Shown in pieces: positions 12,472 through 18,882 of a stretch of DNA of 18,882 nucleotides. The position numbers and the translations under genes are program-made. The number at the start of each line of letters is the position of its first letter. Position 1 is the stretch's first letter. The notes under the pieces were generated by a model that worked only from the letters and a program-made list of their open reading frames with translations, did not search any database and was not told the DNA's origin. The DNA comes from Nitrospinaceae bacterium (lineage in GTDB: Bacteria > Nitrospinota > Nitrospinia > Nitrospinales > VA-1): contig JAESTE010000186.1 in assembly GCA_016763735.1 (NCBI GenBank), positions 1 through 18,882 on the forward strand, written 5' to 3'.

Positions 12472-14025
12472 ATGTATAAAAACCTTAAATGGCGCATCCT
12501 TTTAATTCTCGTTACCATCCTGGGAGCGGTGGCTTTGGCCTATCCTCTGAAAGAGAAAATTTCTTTGGGATTGGATTTGCAAGGCGGCATGCATCTGCTG
12601 CTTGAGGTAAAGGTAGAAAAAGCAGTCGAAGCCAGCTTGGAACGTTTGGCTGATGATATCAAACGCGATATAGGGGAAGAGGATTTAGAAGTTGACCGTA
12701 TCAAAGCTCTTTTTGATAAATTGCAGGTCAATATTCGCATGGTAGATACTCTCGATTTGCCTCCCGTTATAAAGATCATGGAGGGTTATTCATTTTTTAC
12801 CAAGGTCAGCGAAGACTCGGATGGCCTGGGCCTCGTTTATGAATTGGATGCCGATCAGGTTAAGCAGATCGAAGAAAACGCTGTGAGTCAAGGATTGGAA
12901 ACCATCCGCAACCGAGTGGATCAGTTCGGAGTGTCAGAGCCAACAATTCAGGTGCAGGGGGAACGGCGCATTCTGATTCAATTACCAGGAGTGAAAGATC
13001 CTGAGCGAGCTATCAACCTCATCGGAAAAACAGCCCGTCTGGAATTCAAACTGGTAGACGAAGATAACAGCCTGCAAGAGGCTTTAGCGGGTCGTATTCC
13101 GGAAGAGTCAGAAATTCTATATACGCGTAAAGAAAATAAAGAAACCGGGGAAGTTACTAAAGAACCTTTTCTCCTGAAGAAACGTACGGTATTGACAGGT
13201 GAAACTTTGACCGGTGCTGAAGTAAGGTTTGATGGGGATTTCAACGAACCCTATGTCGCGCTTAATTTTAATAGCGTCGGCGCGATGATCTTTCATGAGG
13301 TTACGCGCGAAAATATCAGAAAGCGTTTGGCTATCGTTCTTGATGATAATGTCTATTCTGCACCGGTAATTCAGGATGCTATTCCCGGAGGTCGGGCGCA
13401 GATAACGGGTCAGTTCACCTCAGAAGATGCTCGCGATCTGGCCATTATTCTTCGTGCAGGCGCTTTGCCTGCCCCAGTGGTGATTCTGGAAAACAGAACG
13501 GTCGGGCCATCCCTTGGACAGGACTCGATTAACAAAGGCCTCAGCTCGATCATTTTTGGCGGCATCCTGGTAGTTGTGTTCATTCTTATTTACTACAAAT
13601 TGTCAGGTATGATCGCGGTTACTGCTTTGACTCTGAACATTGTTATTCTTGTCGGTGCGTTGGCTTATTTTGGTGCCGCATTGACTCTGCCGGGCATTGC
13701 GGGGATCATCCTCACTGTGGGTATGGCAATCGATGCAAACGTTCTTGTCTTTGAAAGAATTCGCGAAGAAATAAAACTTGGAAAAACAGTGCGGGCCGCG
13801 ATTGAGGCGGGTTTTTCAAAGGCGTTTCGTACCATCGTGGATGCAAACATCACCACTTTTATTGCGGCAGTAGTGTTGTTTCAATTTGGTACAGGGCCGA
13901 TTAAAGGCTTTGCCATTACCCTTTGTATTGGTATTGCGGCAAGCATGTTTACAGCAGTATTTGTAAGTCGCACTATCTTCGACTGTACGATGAGTCGACA
14001 AAAACTGGATAAATTGAGTATCTGA
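12472..14025 (+). CDS. secD: Protein translocase subunit SecD
   Basis: SecD works with SecF to pull exported proteins through the membrane using the proton gradient. The 517-residue protein has an N-terminal membrane segment, the LGLDLQGGMHLLLEV motif (about 33-47) and a large periplasmic region with TIRNRVDQFGVSEPTIQVQGERRILIQLPGV. A C-terminal membrane domain of five helices includes GMAIDANVLVFERIREE, the conserved charged motif of the RND-like pore. Length is within the usual range. The gene begins 16 bases after yajC and ends two bases before secF, consistent with one transcript. No clear ribosome site precedes it beyond an AGAAG stretch. Confidence 0.97.
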   Translation: MYKNLKWRILLILVTILGAVALAYPLKEKISLGLDLQGGMHLLLEVKVEKAVEASLERLADDIKRDIGEEDLEVDRIKALFDKLQVNIRMVDTLDLPPVIKIMEGYSFFTKVSEDSDGLGLVYELDADQVKQIEENAVSQGLETIRNRVDQFGVSEPTIQVQGERRILIQLPGVKDPERAINLIGKTARLEFKLVDEDNSLQEALAGRIPEESEILYTRKENKETGEVTKEPFLLKKRTVLTGETLTGAEVRFDGDFNEPYVALNFNSVGAMIFHEVTRENIRKRLAIVLDDNVYSAPVIQDAIPGGRAQITGQFTSEDARDLAIILRAGALPAPVVILENRTVGPSLGQDSINKGLSSIIFGGILVVVFILIYYKLSGMIAVTALTLNIVILVGALAYFGAALTLPGIAGIILTVGMAIDANVLVFERIREEIKLGKTVRAAIEAGFSKAFRTIVDANITTFIAAVVLFQFGTGPIKGFAITLCIGIAASMFTAVFVSRTIFDCTMSRQKLDKLSI

Positions 14026-14027
14026 TT

Positions 14028-14930
14028 ATGCAATTGTTTAAAGATGAAACCCATTTTGATTTTATGGGCAGGATTAAAGCAGCGATGACCTTTTCTCTCG
14101 TTTTGATTCTTATCGGGCTGGGTTCTATTGTTGTATCGGGTGGTCTTAAATTTGGCATCGACTTTGCCGGTGGAACGCTGATTCAATTGCAATTCAAGAG
14201 TCCGCCTGACATAGAAATGATTCGGGATGGTCTCAAAACCATCGGATTAGGAGAAAGCACTATTCAGGAGTTTGGATCGAAAAGAGATATCCTGATAAGG
14301 GTGCAGCGCTCTGAAGAAAAACTGGAAGCCGTGGGTTCGATGGTTCGCAAGAGCCTCATGGAAAAGTTTAATTTCGGTGAGATTACGGTGGAAAGAGTAG
14401 AGATGGTTGGCCCCAAAGTAGGTCGCGATTTGCGCGAAAAAGCGTTGCTCTCTATTTTATATGCCATCATAGGAATCGTGATTTATATTTCATGGCGATT
14501 TGAACTTCAATATGCCATTGCGGCTATCATTGCACTGATACATGATGTGTTAGTGACTATCGGTGCATTTTCGATTTTCGATAAGGAATTCACACTTGTG
14601 ATTGTTGCTGCCTTCCTGACCATCATCGGTTATTCGCTCAACGACACCATAGTTGTGTTTGATCGCATACGGGAAAATCTGCGCCGGAAAGGGAAGTCCG
14701 CTATATCGGATATAATAAATACGAGTATCAACCAGACATTAAGCCGAACTCTTTTAACATCGGGGACGACTTTGTTGGTGGTAATTGCTTTGTTCTTTTT
14801 TGGCGGCGAAATTATTCATGATTTTTCTTTTGCCCTGCTCGTGGGAATTTTTATTGGAACATATTCTTCCATTTTCATAGCCAGTGTGTTTCTGGTTTAT
14901 TGGGATTCCCGGAAGACTGCCCACCGTTAG
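14028..14930 (+). CDS. secF: Protein translocase subunit SecF
   Basis: The 300-residue protein matches SecF: an N-terminal membrane helix, GIDFAGGTLIQLQF at about 44-57, a small periplasmic domain, then five helices with GYSLNDTIVVFDRIRENL in the fourth. It forms the SecDF complex with the preceding gene and is translated just after it, with two bases between stop and start. GC-rich arms CCCACCG and CGGTGGG (14920-14959) overlap the stop codon, but no T-run follows directly. The next gene starts 175 bases downstream. Confidence 0.97.
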   Translation: MQLFKDETHFDFMGRIKAAMTFSLVLILIGLGSIVVSGGLKFGIDFAGGTLIQLQFKSPPDIEMIRDGLKTIGLGESTIQEFGSKRDILIRVQRSEEKLEAVGSMVRKSLMEKFNFGEITVERVEMVGPKVGRDLREKALLSILYAIIGIVIYISWRFELQYAIAAIIALIHDVLVTIGAFSIFDKEFTLVIVAAFLTIIGYSLNDTIVVFDRIRENLRRKGKSAISDIINTSINQTLSRTLLTSGTTLLVVIALFFFGGEIIHDFSFALLVGIFIGTYSSIFIASVFLVYWDSRKTAHR

Positions 14931-15044
14931 CGGCCTCTGTTATCCCGCGCTCCGGTGGGAAAAGGACGATATTTTTTGGCTGCTGTGTAAAACCCGTTCA
15001 ACAAGAATTTATTGGTAAAGGTCTAGCGGTAAAAGCGGAATCAT

Positions 15045-15074
15045 TTGCATTTTGCTTTATGCCCGTGCTACATT
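15045..15074 (+). promoter_or_regulatory. Possible promoter of the zinc-ribbon gene and rnpB
   Basis: TTGCAT (15045-15050), an 18-base spacer and TACATT (15069-15074) form a moderate sigma70-like promoter 31 bases before the ATG of the zinc-ribbon gene. No separate promoter is evident directly before rnpB, so this one may serve both. Confidence 0.4.
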
Positions 15075-15105
15075 TTTTTAAGCCCAATTTCTGATATGGA
15101 GAATT

Positions 15106-15846
15106 ATGAGCGTATCGCCAAAGATTCAACTTCAACAACTGGTTGATTTGCAGAAAATTGACGATCAAATTTCTGAACATAAAAGAACTCTCGACGATAT
15201 TCCTCGCCAGCTCGACTCTGCGTTGTCTGAATTAGAGGAAAAGAAAAGAGTTTTAAAGGTTGTAACGGAAGAAATCGCAGCACTGCAAAAACAACTCAAA
15301 GATTTGGAGTTGGAGGTGCAAGGCGAAAATGACCATATGGCAAAAGTCAAAACCAAACTTCCAGCAGTAAAAACAAATAAAGAATACACGGCGATCCTTA
15401 CCGAAGTCGATGCCATCAAGGAAAAGGTGTCGAAGGTTGAAGATAAGGAACTCGAAGTTATGGAAGTTTTAGAGGAGAAAGCCAAAGAAATTCCCGGTAT
15501 TGAAAAAAAATGCAAGGAAGAGGATGCCTATTTTAACGAGTATCGGCAGAAAAAAGAGGTGGAAGAGAAAAGGTCTAAGGAGGAGCTGGAAGAACTGGTG
15601 GTAAAAAGGAAAAACTTATCGGATCAATTGGAAACCGTTATCCTAAAGCGGTATCAAAAAATTTCTGACTCCCGCGAGGGAAGAGCGGTAGCAGGTCTCC
15701 AAGGAGATATTTGTCAGGGATGCTTCCAGCATGTGTTACCGCAGATGGTTATTGAGATCAAGATGGGCGAGAAAATACATCAATGCGCAAGTTGTTTGAG
15801 TTTTCTGTTTTGGGATGAGGTTCCTGAAACTTCAGTGCCGAAGTAA
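15106..15846 (+). CDS. Coiled-coil protein with C4-type zinc ribbon
   Basis: The 246-residue protein is a long coiled coil (about residues 8-190, highly charged, rich in Glu and Lys). A C-terminal zinc ribbon has two CxxC pairs, C203/C206 (ICQGCFQHVLPQ) and C227/C230 (HQCASCLSFLFW). The region KVKTKLPAVKTNKEYTAILTEVDAIKEK is typical of this widespread family (zf-RING_7, PF02591). Proteins of this type are presumed nucleic-acid or protein-binding, but no specific role is established. The ATG at 15106 has GGAG close upstream. The gene runs directly into rnpB; the last codons and stop form the first strand of the rnpB P1 helix. Confidence 0.92.
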   Translation: MSVSPKIQLQQLVDLQKIDDQISEHKRTLDDIPRQLDSALSELEEKKRVLKVVTEEIAALQKQLKDLELEVQGENDHMAKVKTKLPAVKTNKEYTAILTEVDAIKEKVSKVEDKELEVMEVLEEKAKEIPGIEKKCKEEDAYFNEYRQKKEVEEKRSKEELEELVVKRKNLSDQLETVILKRYQKISDSREGRAVAGLQGDICQGCFQHVLPQMVIEIKMGEKIHQCASCLSFLFWDEVPETSVPK

Positions 15847-16207
15847 ACCGGGTGATCGCTGTTTCGTCCCTTGGGTCGAGAGAGAGGAAAGTCCGGGCTC
15901 CACAGGGCAGGATACTCCGTAACGCGGAGTGAGGGCGACCTTAAGGAAAGTGCCGCAGAAAATACACAGCCTACCCGACTTTCAACAGTCGGCGGCAATG
16001 GTGAAAAGGCGAGGTAAGAGCTCACCAGTACTGCTGGCGACAGCGGTAGCTTGGTAAACCCTATCCGGAGCAAGATCAAATAGGAAAGTGGGTTGCCCGC
16101 CCTATACTTTCGGGTTGATTGCTTGAGCCTGCTGGCAACAACAGGCCTAGATTGATGATCACCGCTTCATTTAATATGAAGAACAAAACCCGGCTTATGG
16201 TTTACTT
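15841..16207 (+). ncRNA. rnpB: RNase P RNA (bacterial type A)
   Basis: This is the catalytic RNA that trims tRNA 5' ends. Universal core sequences are present: GAGGAAAGTCCGGGCTCC near 15890, ACAGGGCAGGATA, GGTAAGAGCTCACCAG near 16013, GCAAGATCAAATAGG near 16070, and ACAAAACCCGGCTTAT near 16182. The ends pair as P1: AAGTAAACC (15841-15849) with GGTTTACTT (16199-16207). GTGATC and GATCAC form part of P2. CTTCATTTAATATGAAG (16164-16180) looks like an extra P19 hairpin. P12 is short (ACTCCGTAACGCGGAGT). The exact ends are estimated from pairing. The 5' end overlaps the preceding gene's last codons and stop. Confidence 0.96.
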
Positions 16208-16261
16208 CGGCTCCCCTACCTGAAAATATTTAATTCCAAATTCTCTTTAGCATCCGTTTTA

Positions 16262-16432
16262 TTATCTGGGTTTGCTGTTTTCTTTCATATGTTTTTGGAT
16301 GGAATTACCCAGAGGGTCGGGAATCGCCAGACTGCAGACGGCGCTAATGAGTAGAGCGGTGATGGCCAGCACTACGATAGGAAATACGTATTGTTTAGCT
16401 TTCTCGGATTTTCTTATGGGGTAAGTTTGCAC
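16262..16432 (-). CDS. Small single-pass membrane protein, unknown
   Basis: Starting from GTG at 16430-16432 the protein has 56 residues: a short basic N-terminus (QTYPIRKSEKAKQY), one membrane helix (about 17-36, VFPIVVLAITALLISAVCSL) and a polar tail IPDPLGNSIQKHMKENSKPR. A perfect ribosome site, AAGGAGG (16438-16444), lies five bases before the GTG. This makes it a better start than the TTG at 16462 or any downstream codon. I recognise no family. It stands alone between rnpB and the second repeat element. Its strong translation signal argues that it is real. Confidence 0.65.
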   Translation of the reverse strand: MQTYPIRKSEKAKQYVFPIVVLAITALLISAVCSLAIPDPLGNSIQKHMKENSKPR

Positions 16433-16610
16433 GTTATCCTCCTTGATGAGTGCATTATTCAATTACCCTCTTATCGGGCGCGATCATCGAAACCATAATG
16501 TTTGCCTACATTTAGAGAGTTAATGACCCGTTTTCAAGCTCTTTCAGTTTCCATCAATTTTTGTTCCTGTTGATTCCAACAAAATACGACTCAAAGGCCT
16601 TTTTATGACC

Positions 16611-16791
16611 TAACCCGCATATTGCGCGAGTAAAAAGTTAAACACCAGAAAATGTAAGCCAGGCAATCCCCCCAACCCCCTTTAAAAAGGGGGAGTTTCA
16701 ATGGACCCCTCTTTTTTAAAGACTCAAGCCCGATCATTTGAGGGGTTGATGGCTGGGGTGATTTACTACCTCTCATGCAATATGCCGGCTA
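16611..16791. mobile_element. MITE-like element, copy 2 (181 bp, no transposase)
   Basis: The left end reads TAACCCGCATATTGCGCGAG (from 16611) and the right end (16771-16791), on the other strand, reads TAGCCGGCATATTGCATGAG. The ends match those of copy 1 at 9766-10176. TA lies at both outer ends. The interior differs from copy 1. It has AATCCCCCCAACCCCC, AGGGGG (16665-16694) and facing GAGGGG/GGGGTGATT (16741-16762), related to the C/G-rich repeat family. The gap 16433-16898 holds no gene beyond this element and possible PAP2 promoter sequence near 16859. Confidence 0.7.
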
Positions 16792-16898
16792 AGGATGTTT
16801 TCTATGCAAAAGTGGGCAGAAATGACTAATTATCAAGGGTTAAGAAGCCGTTATAACTTTGATAGGCTATTCTTATTTTTATTTTTAAATTCTTAACT

Positions 16899-17846
16899 AT
16901 GTTCAGGAATCTAATACCTTTGAAGTCTGCTACATTTCTTCTGTCAGTTCTTATAATGATGGGGGGATGGGCTCATGCGGATGAGCTTGCACAGCCTGAA
17001 TTTTTTGAGGAAAAATTCTTTTTTGATCCTGATTTTGACTCGCTGCAACTGACAGATAGTCGAACCTACACCTCCTCTCCAAGAAAAAGGGAAAGGTTGC
17101 GGGATTCGCAAAACAGACTGGAGTTGAATCGCGATTATTTTATGGGCATATTTTCGGATATTGCCTACACCGCGACCTCGCCAATGCGATGGGATGATTC
17201 GGATTGGATGACAGCGGGCTGGGTTGCCGGTGGCACAGGCCTGCTTTTTATTCTGGATGAAGAGATAAGAGATGTTTTTGAAAGCAATAGAAGCTCTGTC
17301 ACGGATGATATATCGAATATTTTCGAGCCATTTGGAAATGGCCTGTATATCGTTCCCGCCTTGGCCGGATTTTATATTTTCGGGCACTTTGATGAAAATG
17401 CCAAAGCCAAACGAACGGCTCTGATTGCGGCGGAAAGTTTTCTCGTAACGGGACTGTTCGTAACAGTGATGAAGGCCACGTTCGGACGTTCCCGACCGTC
17501 GTCTGGAGAATCTTCCACCACCTTTTCAGCTTTTTCAACGGGTAGCACTCCTTTTCCATCCGGGCATGCTATCAGTGCGTTTTCCATTGCCACGGTTATC
17601 GCCAATGAATATGAGGATGTCCCTTATATAAAGCCCATTTCCTATGGTATTGCTACCATGACGGCCCTTTCCAGGATCAATGATGAAAAGCATTGGGCAT
17701 CAGATGTTTTCTTTGGCGCGGCTCTGGGCTATTTCACCTCGAAGGCTCTACTGCGTTTGCACAGCAATAAAAAGGGCCAACATTTTACCATCTACCCAAG
17801 AGTTGACAGCAATGGTGGCGGCATTGTATTAGCTAAAAGGTTTTAA
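16899..17846 (+). CDS. PAP2-family phosphatase (membrane or exported)
   Basis: The 315-residue protein has an N-terminal signal segment (about 10-27, ending WAHA). The full PAP2/acid phosphatase signature is present: K-x6-R-P (K182, R189, P190 in KATFGRSRP), PSGH (220-223) and S-R-x5-H-x3-D (S248, R249, H255, D259 in SRINDEKHWASD). These form the vanadate-type active site that removes phosphate from lipids such as undecaprenyl pyrophosphate or phosphatidate. The exact substrate is not visible. Several hydrophobic segments in the C-terminal two thirds suggest membrane embedding. The ATG has no obvious ribosome site. It converges with the OleC-like gene, with only four bases between the two stops. 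Confidence 0.9.
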   Translation: MFRNLIPLKSATFLLSVLIMMGGWAHADELAQPEFFEEKFFFDPDFDSLQLTDSRTYTSSPRKRERLRDSQNRLELNRDYFMGIFSDIAYTATSPMRWDDSDWMTAGWVAGGTGLLFILDEEIRDVFESNRSSVTDDISNIFEPFGNGLYIVPALAGFYIFGHFDENAKAKRTALIAAESFLVTGLFVTVMKATFGRSRPSSGESSTTFSAFSTGSTPFPSGHAISAFSIATVIANEYEDVPYIKPISYGIATMTALSRINDEKHWASDVFFGAALGYFTSKALLRLHSNKKGQHFTIYPRVDSNGGGIVLAKRF

Positions 17847-17850
17847 TTTT

Positions 17851-18882
17851 CTACTTCTGATTTTCTGCCCAGAGGGAAAGTTTCTCGCGAAAAATTTTGG
17901 CGTTATGCCGCACATCCACCGGAAACTCTGCATGAAAAAGCACTTTTGTTATGGATTGCGTCAAAGAGGATTTTGCTCCGCGCTCTAAAAGCTCTGCTGT
18001 AAATTTTTGTCGCGCTGCGGGGGACTTTATTCTTGCCAGGTTTGCAGGCTCAATAATTATTACCGGCTTGGTTTTGGAGCCTGTACCGACCAGAGCAGAA
18101 CGTTTGACATCAGGATGCTGGTTGAAGATGGCTTCGCATGGGATGGTAAAAAGTGTTTCGAATTCGGTAATCACTCTATGATTTTTTCTGCCATAAAACC
18201 AGAGACGGTTTTTTTCGTCCAGCCTTCCTAAATCCCCCATTCGATGCCAGAATGAATTTCCGTCTTCAATCTTGGCAAGCTCAGTCAAGTCTTGCCGGTT
18301 GAAGTAAGCTTGGGTTGCCCATTCGGCTCTCACTACAATTTCGCCCACGATGTTTGTGCCAGACTCGGTGACATCCTGCCACTTTAAAATCGGCTGGTCT
18401 GAAATCTCGATTATTTTAATTTCAACACCGGGAATCGGGTGCCCCACACAAGTTCCTTTCCCTTGATTAGATAAGGACCATGTTTCATCAAGAATTTCTC
18501 GCCTGTCTATTAAGGATACCGGCAGAACTTCTGTAGCTCCATAGGGTGTGTAAATTTTACAGTTTTTATCAACGATGGTTTCAAATCGTGCGAGCAGATC
18601 ACCGGAAACAGGAGCCCCTGCCATGATGATGCGCTTTAAAGCAGGGAGTTGAATGTTTTGGTCCAGGCAATACTGGCTGACCGTATCCCATAAAGCGGGC
18701 GAACCAAAACTGCTGGAAATTTTAAAATTCTGTATTGGACCAATAATGTTTTGGGGTCAACACGTGCAGGTTTCGTAGAATCCATATCAGGAATAATACT
18801 GGTCATTCCTAATCCGCTGCTGAATAAACCGAAAAGAGGGAATGTCGGCAGATCGGTTTCATCGGGTTGGATGTCAAATTGC
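17851..18882 (-). pseudogene. OleC-like AMP-dependent acyl ligase, frameshifted, 5' end outside window
   Basis: The C-terminal part (17851 to about 18752) encodes ISSSFGSPALWDTV, IIMAGAPVSGDL, the YGATEVLPV ATP/acyl site, GTCVGHPIPG, GEIVVRAEWATQAYFNR, WHRMGDLGRLDEKNRLWFYGRK and FTIPCEAIFNQHPDVKRSALVG. The end is FPVDVRHNAKIFREKL. This is the pattern of OleC-like enzymes, which activate beta-hydroxy acids in long-chain olefin synthesis. The upstream segment (18753-18881) encodes LPTFPLFGLFSSGLGMTSIIPDMDSTKPARVDPK in another frame. The frames meet at an AAAA run on the minus strand (plus 18749-18752). One extra A would join them as DPKNIIGPIQ. Either a real frameshift or a homopolymer miscall. 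OleC identity within the acyl ligases is probable but not certain. Confidence 0.8.

Noticed and set aside
14920..14959. Terminator after secF (CCCACCG/CGGTGGG)
   Set aside because: The loop is long and the stem is followed by AAAAGGACG, with the T-run some ten bases away, so termination is not supported.
1..18882. tRNA genes, complete insertion sequences or phage genes
   Set aside because: No cloverleaf-like sequence, transposase, integrase or phage structural gene was seen on reading both strands.

Overview
The window looks like chromosomal DNA from a Gram-negative bacterium of moderate GC content. It carries mostly housekeeping genes (yebC-ruvC-ruvA-ruvB, yajC-secD-secF, a zinc-ribbon gene followed by rnpB) interleaved with short accessory operons and non-coding repeats. 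The gene types (SdhA-like flavoprotein with an N-terminal extension, OleC-like ligase, C4 zinc-ribbon gene before RNase P RNA) and the repeat style suggest a Nitrospinota- or Desulfobacterota-like lineage. That placement is a weak inference from gene content only.

Layout. 1-776 (+): 3' part of a PHP-domain phosphoesterase. 777-2735 (-): a four-gene cluster read tetR -> tautomerase -> unknown alpha/beta-barrel-like protein -> AhpD/CMD-like protein. A 24-bp perfect palindrome sits inside the tetR promoter, and a near copy of it lies before the tautomerase gene. 2802-3485: a C/G-rich inverted repeat, a possible 49-codon ORF and a TfoX-N-like gene (-). 3481-6492 (-): ruvB, ruvA, ruvC and yebC, closed by a terminator-like hairpin; a C/G-rich repeat arm lies between ruvA and ruvB. 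6557-8768 (+): an SdhB/FrdB-like iron-sulfur gene that is broken as written, overlapping an SdhA/FrdA-like flavoprotein gene. 8877-9659: a NERD-domain protein that lacks two catalytic acids (+), convergent with a small protein gene (-). 9766-10176: a MITE-like element. 10187-10969 (-): a REC-PAS response regulator. 11303-11854 (+): an unrecognised exported protein. 12092-14930 (+): a 19-codon upstream ORF, then yajC, secD and secF. 15106-16207 (+): zinc-ribbon coiled-coil gene and rnpB, which overlap slightly. 16262-16432 (-): a small membrane protein. 16611-16791: a second MITE-like element with the same ends as the first. 16899-17846 (+): PAP2 phosphatase. 17851-18882 (-): an OleC-like ligase with a frameshift, cut by the window edge.

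How the parts fit. RuvABC resolves Holliday junctions, and YebC is its usual neighbour. YajC-SecD-SecF assists Sec protein export. The TetR cluster looks like a self-regulated electrophile or aromatic stress operon. Four lesions (a start-codon frame problem, two in-frame TAA codons, and one frameshift) fall in only two loci, the Fe-S/flavoprotein pair and the OleC-like gene. Two of them are at A-runs, so genuine gene decay and sequencing error both remain possible.

The most interesting unexplained signals are the shared-terminus MITE-like elements with TA at their ends and different interiors, the palindromic operator with an apparently leaderless tetR, the upstream ORF overlapping yajC, and the broken fumarate reductase-like pair. 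I did not find a clearly new defence or mobile system.
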